Shown here: in pieces, positions 52,480 to 60,673 of the stretch | Layout: every line of letters begins with the position of its first letter | Position numbering within the stretch: the stretch's first letter is position 1 | NCBI GenBank assembly: GCA_963725275.1 | Contig: CAVRXS010000005.1 | Location: forward strand, 1 to 64,000 | Length of the DNA stretch: 64,000 nt | Reading direction: 5' to 3' | Origin: Bog-756 sp963725275 | GTDB taxonomy: Bacteria > Actinomycetota > Acidimicrobiia > Acidimicrobiales > RAAP-2 | Translations under genes and position numbers: made by a program | Notes under the pieces: model-generated | Databases searched by the model: none | What the model was told of the DNA's origin: nothing | The model's input: the letters and a program-made list of their open reading frames with translations, nothing else

Positions 52480-53520
52480 TCACGGAAGGATGAGGTGGGT
52501 GTCGCCGAATTCGTGCCAGAGGTACTCGGATTCGAGAGCGGCACTGTAGGAGGCCTCGAGGAGCGCACGGCTCGCGATGGCCTCGAGCATCAGCAGATGG
52601 GACGCCTCCGGCTCGTGCCACCCGGTCAGCACGCCGTCGATGGCCAGCACGCCCCGTTCGGGGGTGATCACGAGTTCGGTCCAGCCGTCCATCGGGCCGA
52701 CGTGACCGTCCGGATCGACCGCAGACTCGAGGGCCCGGACCACCGTCGTCCCGATGGCGATCACCCTGCCCCCTCGACGATGGGTCCCGTTGACCCGGTC
52801 GGCGGTCCAGGTCGGCACCTTGACCCGCTCCGCGTACGGCAACTCGTCGGACCCGAGCGAGGCGACACCGGTGTGCAGCACGACCGGGGTGACACTGATC
52901 CCCTTCGCCACGAGTCGGGTGATCACCTCCGGGGTGAAGGGACGGCCGGCGCTCGGCATCTCGGCGCTCCCGGGTTCGTTGGCGTAGACGTTCTGGTAGT
53001 AGCTGATCGGCCAGGTCCGCTCCACGTAGCCGTAGGAGATCGGCCGGCCGTTGACTGCCAACCAGGTCAACGGTGGCTGTGGGAGCTCCAGGCGGGCGAT
53101 CCAGAGGCGGTCGCTGTCGCGGAGTGGCTCGAGCAGCTCGACCGAGGCGCCCTCACCGAGGTGCATGCTGCGGGGCACCTCCCCGTCCCCCCAGCGTTCC
53201 GAGCTCTTGCCCATGGGACGTCGGGGCTCGACGACCCAGACGTCGCCGTCGATCCAGGTGGAGAGGTGCACGACGACCGGCGTCCGATCGCTCGCGACCG
53301 CGTCCACCGCTGCCGGGATCGTGGCCGAGGTGTTCACGACGACGAGATCACCGGGGTCGAGGAAGGTGGACAGCAGCGAAAAGGCACTGTGGACGAGCTC
53401 CCCGGTCGAGCGGTAGCTGACCATCATCCGCACGGCGTCGCGGGTGAGCCCCCGAGCCTCTGGCGGTGCGGTCGCCTCGCGACTCGGCGAGAGCTCGAAC
53501 GAGAGTCGGTTCGCGCTCAT
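52480..53520 (-). CDS. QueA-like S-adenosylmethionine ribosyltransferase-isomerase family protein
   Basis: 346 residues from ATG 53520. Relatives of QueA transfer the ribosyl part of SAM to preQ1 in tRNA. Typical blocks are FLDPGDLVVVNTSATIPAAV, the central YQNVYANEPGSAEMPSAGRP with FTPEVITRL, VVLHTGVASLGS, then GGRVIAIGTTVVRALES and ELVITPERG. The N-terminal region is divergent and no other queuosine gene is near, so it may be a paralogue with another role. ATGA overlap with the SDR gene means the two share an mRNA and the SoxR-type promoter. Confidence 0.85.
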   Translation of the reverse strand: MSANRLSFELSPSREATAPPEARGLTRDAVRMMVSYRSTGELVHSAFSLLSTFLDPGDLVVVNTSATIPAAVDAVASDRTPVVVHLSTWIDGDVWVVEPRRPMGKSSERWGDGEVPRSMHLGEGASVELLEPLRDSDRLWIARLELPQPPLTWLAVNGRPISYGYVERTWPISYYQNVYANEPGSAEMPSAGRPFTPEVITRLVAKGISVTPVVLHTGVASLGSDELPYAERVKVPTWTADRVNGTHRRGGRVIAIGTTVVRALESAVDPDGHVGPMDGWTELVITPERGVLAIDGVLTGWHEPEASHLLMLEAIASRALLEASYSAALESEYLWHEFGDTHLILP

Positions 53521-54209
53521 CCCGCCGACCCTGCCATCAGATCGCTCGCCCGGATGCGCCCGCTCGGCGGCCGCGACGCCAGGAGCCGCAGCATGGCCGG
53601 GGCGACCTCGTCGGGTCGTGCCCTGTCCGAGATGTCCTCGCCGGGGAATGCGGCCTGGTGCATCTCGGTCCGCATGTCCCCGGGATCGAACCACCAGACC
53701 CGGACGGCCGGCGACTCGACGGCCAGCACATTGCTCAGCTGCTCGAGGGCCGCCTTGCTCGCTCCGTAGACGCCCCAACCCTCGTAGGCCTCGACGGCGG
53801 CGTCGGAGGTGACGTTGACGACCGCTCCGCTGTTCGCTTCGAGCTGGGGGAGCGCCAGTTGGGTCAGCGCCAGGGGAGCGACCACATTGACGGCCAGCAC
53901 GTCGAGCAGGGTCTCCGGGGGGACGGACCGCAGCTCGGGGAGGGGTGACGGCCCGAGCGTGCCGGCGTTGTTGACCAGGAGACGCAATGCTCCGAGCCGG
54001 CCCGCTGTCGAGACGAGGTCCTCGCGGTGCCGGTCGTCGGTGACGTCCCCGGGCACGACGTGGCAGCGGGGTCCGAGCCGCTCAGCGGCCTCGGCCAGCG
54101 AGGGTCGATCTCGCCCGTCGATGACGACCTGCCAGTCCTCGGCCAGGAGCGCGCCGGCCAACGCCAGGCCGAACCCCCGGGATCCTCCAGTGATGATCGC
54201 TGTGCTCAT
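53517..54209 (-). CDS. Short-chain dehydrogenase/reductase (SDR)
   Basis: 230 residues. NAD(P)-binding motif ITGGSRGFGLALAGAL, then LLVNNAGTLGPSPLPEL, active-site Ser in VVNVTSDAAVEAYEG and the catalytic YxxxK in WGVYGASKAALEQL. The Arg pattern favours NADPH. It is the first gene after a MerR-type promoter with a SoxR box, so it is probably induced by redox-cycling agents. Substrate unknown. Confidence 0.92.
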   Translation of the reverse strand: MSTAIITGGSRGFGLALAGALLAEDWQVVIDGRDRPSLAEAAERLGPRCHVVPGDVTDDRHREDLVSTAGRLGALRLLVNNAGTLGPSPLPELRSVPPETLLDVLAVNVVAPLALTQLALPQLEANSGAVVNVTSDAAVEAYEGWGVYGASKAALEQLSNVLAVESPAVRVWWFDPGDMRTEMHQAAFPGEDISDRARPDEVAPAMLRLLASRPPSGRIRASDLMAGSAG

Positions 54210-54215
54210 GCTGGT

Positions 54216-54246
54216 ATCCTATTCTTTAAAGTTAACTTTAAGTCAA
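54216..54246 (-). promoter_or_regulatory. SoxR-type promoter with 19-base spacer
   Basis: On the minus strand -35 TTGACT (54241-54246) and -10 TAGGAT (54216-54221) are 19 bases apart, the stretched spacing of MerR-family promoters. The spacer contains the perfect palindrome TTAAAGTTAACTTTAA (54226-54241), close to the SoxR box core AAGTTAACTT. The adjacent SoxR-like gene encodes the likely activator of the SDR gene. Confidence 0.8.
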
Positions 54247-54259
54247 GGAGTTGATCGAG

Positions 54260-54700
54260 ATGCCGGTTCTCCTCACCATCGGAGAGGTGTCCGAGCGGTC
54301 AGGGGTCGCGCAGTCGACCCTGCGGTACTACGAACGGGAGGACCTCATCGCGTCGTCCAGATCGGCAGGCGGCCAGCGCCGCTACCAGCGGGAGGTCCTC
54401 CGCCGGGTCGCCTTCATCCGGGCCGCCCAGCACGTCGGACTGACCCTCGACGAGATCCGGGAGGCCCTCGCATCGCTGCCGAGCGCGAGAACACCGACGG
54501 CGGCGGACTGGAAGCGCCTCTCGCAATCGTGGAGGCACCGCCTCGACACCCGGATCGGCGAACTCGAGCGACTCCGGGACCGGCTCGACTCCTGCATCGG
54601 CTGTGGCTGCCTGTCCTTGCGGACCTGCCAGTTGTCCAACCCGGACGACGTCGCCGCATCCCTGGGTTCCGGTCCCCAGTGGCTGCTCGCTGAACCCTGA
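54260..54700 (+). CDS. soxR: SoxR-like redox-sensing MerR-family regulator
   Basis: 146 residues from ATG 54260, nine bases after AAGGAG. The MerR helix-turn-helix is LLTIGEVSERSGVAQSTLRY followed by YEREDLIASSRSAGGQRRYQ. The cluster motif CIGCGCLSLRTC (CxxCxCx5C) binds a [2Fe-2S] centre, diagnostic of SoxR. It is divergent from the SDR/QueA-like operon with the SoxR box between them. In actinobacteria SoxR senses redox-active compounds and controls a few oxidoreductases and pumps. Confidence 0.95.
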   Translation: MPVLLTIGEVSERSGVAQSTLRYYEREDLIASSRSAGGQRRYQREVLRRVAFIRAAQHVGLTLDEIREALASLPSARTPTAADWKRLSQSWRHRLDTRIGELERLRDRLDSCIGCGCLSLRTCQLSNPDDVAASLGSGPQWLLAEP

Positions 54701-54870
54701 GGAGATGGGGCAGGCGCGGCGGCGGACCGGCTGGGCGGCTCGGTTAACGCGTTCGATGTGATTGCCAACGCAACTACCGTGAGAACTCAGTGGGAGCAGC
54801 CCCCCGTGTAGACCCGGAACCGTGGTCCCGGACTTCCAGATGGGTGTTCCCTTCTTCGAAAGGATGGCCA

Positions 54871-55627
54871 ATGGCAGATCGCTTCGGTGCCCTACGGGCG
54901 ACCTCCGACCGACTGGACCGGGTGGTCGGGGGGCTCGATCCCGTTCAGATCGAGCGCTCCGCGTATCCGACCGAGTGGTCGGTTGCAGACGTGCTCTCCC
55001 ACCTCGGATCGGGTGCAGTGCTCTTCCAGCGCAGGCTCGACGACGGCCTTGCGGGCCGCGAGCACGCCTGACGACTTCGCCCAGCCGGTCTGGGACGCCT
55101 GGAACGCCAAGGACCCCGAAGCCAAGGCCGCCGACGGCCTGACTGCCAACCGGGCCCTGGTCGAGCGCATCGACTCGCTCACCGACGAGGAACGGGCGAG
55201 GGTCCAGTTCTCCATGGGACCGATGGTCCTCGATCTCGACGGCGCCGTCGGCCTGCGATTGAACGAGGTCGCCCTCCACCTCTGGGACATCGAAGTGACC
55301 TTCGATCCGCGAGCGACCCTCGCGCCAGAAGCGGTCGAGAGTGTCGTCGACAACCTCGAGATGATCGCCCGCTTCGCCGGGAAACCCACGGGTGCCGAGC
55401 AGTCGGTCACCGTGCGCACGGACGGCCCGCGGCGAGGCTTCGAGATCAGCGTCGACCCCGACTCGCTGTCGTTGGCGCCGAGCGAGCCTGTCGAGTCGCC
55501 AGATCTGGAGATCCCGGCCGAGGCGCTCGTTCGTCTCGTCTACGGGCGGCTCGACCCCGAGCACACGCCCCGTCACCGGGGCTCCGCCGACCTCGACGGA
55601 CTCCGGCGCGCCTTTCCGGGGTTCTGA
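54871..55627 (+). CDS. Mycothiol-dependent maleylpyruvate-isomerase-like protein, one frame change
   Basis: About 252 residues in two frames. From ATG 54871: MADRFGALRATSDRLDRVVG and SAYPTEWSVADVLSHLGSGA, the DinB-like helical bundle with the metal His of SHLG. Near 55060-55072 the first frame stops at REHA while the second continues TPDDFAQPVWDAWNAKDPEA, LRLNEVALHLWDIEVTF and a C-terminal domain ending LDGLRRAFPGF. A single-base indel is the simplest explanation. Second of three proteins of this fold in the window. Confidence 0.75.
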
Positions 55628-55667
55628 GCGAACCCGAAGGGTCGGACGGCGCGGCCGGCTCGGCCTG

Positions 55668-56330
55668 TCAGAGGTAGATGTTGACCGTGTCGTCGAGGCC
55701 GATGCGGTCCGGGCTCACGCGGCCGGTCGAGACGAGGATGAAGGTCATCGGGTCGGCTGTGAGGACCGGGCCCCCGCCCGAGACCGGGTAGTCGTCCAAG
55801 TCGCCGAGACGGAGGGTTGCGGGACCCCAACCCTGGTCGCTGAGGACCTGGGCGATGTGCGACACGGAGGCGAGTACACCGTCGCCCGGCACGCTCGGCT
55901 CGTCGATCGCAGCACGGATGTCGTCGCCGTGGAGGAAGGCGTCGAACCACAGGGATTCGAGCCCCTGCCCGAGTGTGCCCTGCGTTCCGGGAGGCCCCGG
56001 GGCCGACCACGCGTCATCGTCGAACGCGGCGGCGAGCCCTGAGGCGGTTGCGGACGAGGCGTCGAGCTCGTCGGCCACCGCACCCGGACTGCGGCCACGC
56101 CGCTCCTGGACCTGCCGGTCGGTCACCTCGGGCGTTCCGAGACCCTCGAGGCGGAACTGGGTCACATCGCTCAGCTGACCCACGACGTGGCCCGCGACGT
56201 CGGCAACCGTCCACCTTTCACAGCGGCTCGTCGTCTCCCATTGCGCTGTGGTGAGGCTGCGGAGCAGAGCGGCGAAGTCGGCGTACTCACTGAGCATGCC
56301 CTGCACAACGACGGTTCGGCCGAGCGTCAT
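55668..56330 (-). CDS. Mycothiol-dependent maleylpyruvate-isomerase-like metal-binding protein
   Basis: 220 residues. The DinB-like domain reads FAALLRSLTTAQWETTSRCE, RWTVADVAGHVVGQLSDV and SLWFDAFLHGDDIRAAI, with metal-binding His in AGHVVG and FLHGDD. The C-terminal half (PVLTADPMTFILVSTGR) is the SCP2-like part of this group. Convergent with the previous gene of the same superfamily, so the pair may derive from an old duplication. Confidence 0.85.
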   Translation of the reverse strand: MTLGRTVVVQGMLSEYADFAALLRSLTTAQWETTSRCERWTVADVAGHVVGQLSDVTQFRLEGLGTPEVTDRQVQERRGRSPGAVADELDASSATASGLAAAFDDDAWSAPGPPGTQGTLGQGLESLWFDAFLHGDDIRAAIDEPSVPGDGVLASVSHIAQVLSDQGWGPATLRLGDLDDYPVSGGGPVLTADPMTFILVSTGRVSPDRIGLDDTVNIYL

Positions 56331-56381
56331 CGGGACCTCCGGGCGACTGGTCGGGTCGGACGCGTCACCATACCGGGTTGC

Positions 56382-56834
56382 TCAGGTGGTTTCGACTGGA
56401 GTCTCCGGTGGGTCCGGGGCACCGCGCAGCTCGCGTCTCCAGACCAATCGCAATCCCGTCCAGGTCCCGTCGATGGCACAGACCTTGTTGTCGACCAGGC
56501 CACGTGGCAGCGCCAGGGCACGCACGGCGTGGTCGGTCAGATCGGTCGCGAGCCCCGAGGTGCGCTTGGGCCAGGCGATCCAGAGGCCGCCCGCCGGAAA
56601 CACCATTGCTCCGAGCCGGTCCAGCCTCCGCTCGAGTGCGACGCCCTTCGTGAAGAAGGCGACGACCACGTCAGCCGTCCGCACGAGTCGCCGCACGACC
56701 TCCACCCCGGGCGGCATCTCGCAGGCCACATCGTCAGGTGCCCAGAGAAGAGCGAGCCGGCTCTTCTCGCCGACTCCCAGCTTGCGTGCGAGCGGGACAC
56801 CAGGGGACTCCGGCACATCTCGAATGTATGGCAC
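56382..56834 (-). CDS. DUF3052 family protein
   Basis: 150 residues. PLARKLGVGEKSRLALLWAP, RTADVVVAFFTKGVALERRL and AGGLWIAWPKRTSGLATDLT match the DUF3052 family common in actinobacteria, with the end LVDNKVCAIDGTWTGLRLVW. No catalytic residues are known. Same direction as the PPOX-like gene just upstream. Confidence 0.9.
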   Translation of the reverse strand: MPYIRDVPESPGVPLARKLGVGEKSRLALLWAPDDVACEMPPGVEVVRRLVRTADVVVAFFTKGVALERRLDRLGAMVFPAGGLWIAWPKRTSGLATDLTDHAVRALALPRGLVDNKVCAIDGTWTGLRLVWRRELRGAPDPPETPVETT

Positions 56835-56859
56835 CGACCGGATCGGCGCCGAGCTCCGG

Positions 56860-57270
56860 TCAGGCGTCGCCCGCCGTCATGTCCACGGCGTTGACCCGAT
56901 CGGGACGGATCGTCACGACCACGCGCTGCTGGTCCGGCCCGTCGAAGGTTCGGAGGTCCGCGCCGTACTTCTTTCCGACCTCGTCGGCGAACGCGTACCC
57001 CGGATCGTCGGCCAGCTCGGCGTCACCCCGAACCTCCAGGTATCGGGTCGGCGCAGCCCGGTCCAGGATGAACAGGGTCACAGCGGGATTGGCGCGGAGG
57101 TTCCTCACCTTCTGTCGCGACGTGTTGAGGGAGACTCTGACCCCCTTCTCGTCGGCCAGGAACCAGACGGCACTGAGCTGGGGGCGCCCGTCGGCACCCA
57201 CGGTCGCAAGGATCGCGACGTCGGCGTCGAGCAGGTCACGGTGGGTCGCGGGAATGGCGGTCGAGGGCAT
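56860..57270 (-). CDS. PPOX-class F420/FMN-dependent flavin-split-barrel protein
   Basis: 136 residues from ATG 57270. The split barrel is seen in DADVAILATVGADGRPQLSA, VWFLADEKGVRVSLNTSRQK, VRNLRANPAVTLFILD and YLEVRGDAEL. This pattern is that of actinobacterial F420-dependent pyridoxamine-phosphate-oxidase-like enzymes; FMN use cannot be excluded. Substrate unknown. The open frame upstream to 57378 lacks similarity. Confidence 0.88.
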   Translation of the reverse strand: MPSTAIPATHRDLLDADVAILATVGADGRPQLSAVWFLADEKGVRVSLNTSRQKVRNLRANPAVTLFILDRAAPTRYLEVRGDAELADDPGYAFADEVGKKYGADLRTFDGPDQQRVVVTIRPDRVNAVDMTAGDA

Positions 57271-57355
57271 GCTCCGTGCAACCCCGATCGGGAGCGGGAC
57301 ATTTCCGGCCCATTCCACCCTGACCGGGAATGATCTGAACGGTGTCGACCGGGAG

Positions 57356-57937
57356 TCACCCTCGGGGCGACGGCGCACCTTCTGTCCCTTCAGGACCGAG
57401 CAGCAGCGCTGCCAGGCGGCCCGCGTTGGTCTCGCGTGGGTCGACCCCGTCCAGGGTCAGGTCGACGTGGTCCGGAGGGTTCCAGGTCGCCATGGATCGT
57501 TGGACGTGACTCCACTCGAGTTCGTACCAGTACGGGATGCCGCGGTCCCGTTCCTCGATCCTCGAGCGGTGCACCGCCGCATCCGACAGGACGGTCAGGA
57601 TCACGACGAATCTCGCGCGCTCCTCCTCGGCCACCGCGCGACACCGCTCGACGTCAGGAGCCCTGGCCATGCCGTCGAGGACCACTGCTGCGTCGCGTCG
57701 CAACTGGGACCGGGCAAGAGCAGTCAGGATCGACCACCCCACGGCTCCATGGCCCGGAGGCGCCATGTCATCGAGCGCCTGCTGGATCGCTCCGTAGGGG
57801 CGGAGCCCGCTCATGGCCCAGTCGTGCGCGAGCACGGGTGCACCGAGCAGTCGCGCAGCGGCATCGGCAACGGTGGACTTGCCCGTCCCCTGCACTCCGG
57901 TCACGAGGACCAGGGTGGGACGCGTCTGTCCGGTCAC
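57356..57937 (-). CDS. P-loop kinase-like AAA protein
   Basis: 193 residues from GTG 57937. Walker A is LVLVTGVQGTGKSTVADAAA; the lid region has RCRAVAEEERARFVVILTVL and SRIEERDRGIPYWYELEW. Fold is that of small nucleoside- or sugar-kinase-like P-loop proteins (zeta-toxin/gluconate-kinase type). GTGA overlap with the upstream hydrolase gene shows coupling. Phosphoryl acceptor unknown. Confidence 0.82.
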   Translation of the reverse strand: MTGQTRPTLVLVTGVQGTGKSTVADAAARLLGAPVLAHDWAMSGLRPYGAIQQALDDMAPPGHGAVGWSILTALARSQLRRDAAVVLDGMARAPDVERCRAVAEEERARFVVILTVLSDAAVHRSRIEERDRGIPYWYELEWSHVQRSMATWNPPDHVDLTLDGVDPRETNAGRLAALLLGPEGTEGAPSPRG

Positions 57938-58545
57938 CGGAGGTCCATGATCCACGAGGCGACGATGCCCGCGACCTCGCCCTCGCGTGACCGGAGCCCG
58001 TGGTCCCCGTTCACGAAGGCGAGCGTGACCGGACCGGGGACAGCCGCCGTGGCCTGCTCGAGCTCGGCCGGGGCAGCCAGGGCGTCCCTCCGACCGGAGA
58101 CGAAGAGGCAGGGCAGGTGGAGGTCGGGAAAGTGGGCGGTCCGGAGCCGCTCGGGGTGCTTGGCAGGGTGCAGGGGGTAGCTGATGAGGACCAGGGCAGC
58201 TGCCTCGAGTCCCTCGGCAACGGCCATCGAGCACATCCGCCCACCCATCGAGCGACCACCCATCGCGAGGCGTGTCGTCGGGACGCCGAGACGCTCCGCC
58301 AGCGCCGACGCGGCGGTGCGCACCGTTTCGATGCAGACCGCCGCCGGGTCGGGCCGCCGGCTCCCGGCCGTCCGCCCGGGAAACTCGATGCGCTCGACGG
58401 GGACGCCCTGTTCGGAGACGGCGCGATCGATTGCCACCAGCCCCGCCTGGTCCCGACCGGCGCCCGCGCCGGGAGTCAGCAGCAGACCGGCGGGACCCGA
58501 GGTGAGCACCGGGTCATCTTGCTTCCAACGGAGATCACGGGCCAT
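57934..58545 (-). CDS. Alpha/beta hydrolase, KANL3/Tex30-like
   Basis: 203 residues from ATG 58545. The serine-hydrolase fold is visible in GPAGLLLTPGAGAGRDQAGL, the nucleophile elbow AMGGRSMGGRMCSMAV, LPCLFVSGRRDALAAPAELE and the last His in FVNGDHGLRS. It belongs to the dienelactone-hydrolase-like KANL3/Tex30 group. Substrate unknown. Coupled by GTGA to the P-loop protein downstream. Confidence 0.88.
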   Translation of the reverse strand: MARDLRWKQDDPVLTSGPAGLLLTPGAGAGRDQAGLVAIDRAVSEQGVPVERIEFPGRTAGSRRPDPAAVCIETVRTAASALAERLGVPTTRLAMGGRSMGGRMCSMAVAEGLEAAALVLISYPLHPAKHPERLRTAHFPDLHLPCLFVSGRRDALAAPAELEQATAAVPGPVTLAFVNGDHGLRSREGEVAGIVASWIMDLR

Positions 58546-58579
58546 TCCCTCCCGATGGCACGAGGGGTACTGTCGGAAC

Positions 58580-60547
58580 ATGCTCCTGCGCCGGACGATT
58601 CGACGGTCGGCCTTCGCGGTGCTCATCGCGACCGAAGCGTTGCTCCCGCTGGCGATGCCGACGGTCGCCGGAGCCGCCGGCCTGACATGGACCGTGCACG
58701 GCGTCTCGCCGGTCCCCCAGTACGGCGTCGACAGCCAGATCTCGGGGATCTCCTGTCCCTCGTCGAAGCTCTGCGTGGCGGTCAGCTTCGGCGGCGACAT
58801 CCTGACCTCGACCACCCCAGACGCCGGTGCGTCCGGCTGGAAGGTCTCCAACGTCGACGGCGACGTGGGCTTCGACGGTGTGTCCTGCCCGTCCGCGAGT
58901 CTGTGCGTGGCGGTGGACCAACAGGGCGACGTGCTCACGTCATCGAATGTCGGCTCGGCGAGCCCGACCTGGCGTACAACCGACGTCGGCTGGATCGGCG
59001 CCTCGATCACCTGTGTGGTCAAGACGACGTTCTGCGTCGCGGGTGACGAGCAAGGTGACGCCCGCACGACGAGCGACCCCGGTGGCGGTCCGTCCGCGTG
59101 GAGCGGGGTGAACATCGACAACCGCGCGCTCATCTCGCTGTCCTGTCCCTCGGAGAGCCTCTGCGTCGCGGGTGACGAGAACGGCAACGTGTTCGTCTCG
59201 GCCGATCCGACCGGCGGGTCCTGGGCGACCGACCACATCGACGCGACCGACCCGGTCACCTCGATGGCGTGCCCGTCCAGTGCCCTCTGTGTGGGAACCG
59301 ATCTCAATGGAGACGTGCTCACCGCCACCGATCCGACCGGTCCCCCCAGCAGCTGGTCGGTCACCCAGGTGGACACCTCGGCTGGCTCGGGCGTCGCGCT
59401 CGAGTCGGTCAGCTGCACCGCTCGGGCGCTGTGCGTGGTCGGGGACGTCTTCGGCGACGTGCTCACCTCGAGCGACGCCGGCGGTGGTGCGGGGGCCTGG
59501 ACCACGACCGCGCTCGGCGTGGCACCGGTCACCGCCCTCAGCTGCCCCTCGGGCGTGTTCTGCGCCGGCGGCGATGCGGCCGGCACCGTCGTCTCCTCGG
59601 TCGATCCGACCGGTGGGTCCGCGAAGTGGGTCATCGCCCACGAGCTCGATCTCACCCACCCGATCAACACGGTTTCCTGCCCCTCGACCACCCTCTGCGT
59701 CGCCGGTGATTCTGTCGGCGACGTCCTGACCTCGAACGACCCCGGAGGGACCTCGCCCGCCTGGAAGGTGCATCAGGTCGATGCGCCCGGCGGCGAGCTG
59801 CTCTCGCTCCAGGGCATCTCGTGCCCCTCGAGCACGTTGTGTGTCGCGGTGGACGGGAGTGGGAACGTCTTGTCTTCGACACACCCGACGAGCCAGACCG
59901 CGGCATGGACGTCGGTCGACGTCACCGGGGGTCGGACCTTCACCGGCATCTCCTGTCCGACGACGACCCTGTGCGTGGCGATCGACGGGGACGGGGACAT
60001 CGCGACCTCGACCGATCCGACCGGCCCAGCCTCGGCGTGGTCGTTCGACCAGTTCGTCGATCCGGCCGGGGTCATCTCGTCGGTCTCGTGCGCGAGCGCG
60101 ACGCTCTGCGTTGCGGTCGACTACCGCGGCGAGGTGCTCACGAGCACCGACCCTGCAGGCGGCGCATCGACCTGGACGGTCACCACCGGGATCGACGGCA
60201 ACGGGCTGGATTCGGTGTCCTGCATCAAGCCGGCGACCTGTGTGGCGGTCGACGACCGGGGGGGCGTGGTCACCTCGGACCACCCGCGGCACGGAGCGAG
60301 CGCCTGGCAGGTCGCGGACATCGACGGGACCGACCACCTCTTCGCAGTCTCTTGTTCGCCCGGGGGGTTCTGCGCCGCCACCGACGACCACGGCCGGATC
60401 CTCACCTCGGCTGCGCCCCTGAGCGGCGCGGGATCCTGGACGGCGCAGGCCGTGGACCCCGGTCGCTGGGTCTTGTCGACCGCTTGCCCCTCGAGCGGGC
60501 TGTGCGTGGCAGGGGACAACGGGTACCGGCTGATCTCGGGCGTGTAG
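58580..60547 (+). CDS. Secreted protein with 14 cysteine-pair repeats, probable double beta-propeller
   Basis: 655 residues. A signal peptide (about residues 1-32, cut after VAGAAG) directs secretion. The rest is 14 repeats of about 44 residues, each with the block ISCPSSxLCVAVDxxGDVLT and a Ser/Thr-rich SxDPTGG-AW tail. Both cysteines are kept in every repeat, so 28 cysteines can form 14 local disulfides. Fourteen repeats fit two seven-bladed propellers. No membrane anchor at the end. Such repeats occur in actinobacterial secreted proteins without assigned function; ligand binding or adhesion is plausible. Confidence 0.85.
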   Translation: MLLRRTIRRSAFAVLIATEALLPLAMPTVAGAAGLTWTVHGVSPVPQYGVDSQISGISCPSSKLCVAVSFGGDILTSTTPDAGASGWKVSNVDGDVGFDGVSCPSASLCVAVDQQGDVLTSSNVGSASPTWRTTDVGWIGASITCVVKTTFCVAGDEQGDARTTSDPGGGPSAWSGVNIDNRALISLSCPSESLCVAGDENGNVFVSADPTGGSWATDHIDATDPVTSMACPSSALCVGTDLNGDVLTATDPTGPPSSWSVTQVDTSAGSGVALESVSCTARALCVVGDVFGDVLTSSDAGGGAGAWTTTALGVAPVTALSCPSGVFCAGGDAAGTVVSSVDPTGGSAKWVIAHELDLTHPINTVSCPSTTLCVAGDSVGDVLTSNDPGGTSPAWKVHQVDAPGGELLSLQGISCPSSTLCVAVDGSGNVLSSTHPTSQTAAWTSVDVTGGRTFTGISCPTTTLCVAIDGDGDIATSTDPTGPASAWSFDQFVDPAGVISSVSCASATLCVAVDYRGEVLTSTDPAGGASTWTVTTGIDGNGLDSVSCIKPATCVAVDDRGGVVTSDHPRHGASAWQVADIDGTDHLFAVSCSPGGFCAATDDHGRILTSAAPLSGAGSWTAQAVDPGRWVLSTACPSSGLCVAGDNGYRLISGV

Positions 60548-60554
60548 CGCAGCA

Positions 60555-60575
60555 GACGGGGCGGTCGGCCCCGTC
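60555..60575 (+). terminator. Hairpin after the cysteine-repeat gene
   Basis: GACGGGGC and GCCCCGTC form a perfect 8-bp GC-rich stem with a 5-base loop, eight bases after the stop codon. No T-tract follows, which is usual in high-GC actinobacteria. Confidence 0.5.
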
Positions 60576-60607
60576 GGTGGTGGTCCTCGAATCGGGGTGG
60601 GGCCTGG

Positions 60608-60636
60608 TCGACAGCCCGACGGGGGATCCCTACAAT
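60608..60636 (+). promoter_or_regulatory. Probable promoter of the alpha-mannosidase gene
   Basis: TCGACA (60608-60613, one mismatch to -35) and TACAAT (60631-60636, -10) are 17 bases apart, about 38 bases before the start codon, leaving room for a short leader with AAGGGAG. Confidence 0.6.
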
Positions 60637-60673
60637 CCCCGGCGGGGCAGTTCGACGAGGAAGGGAGCCGGTG

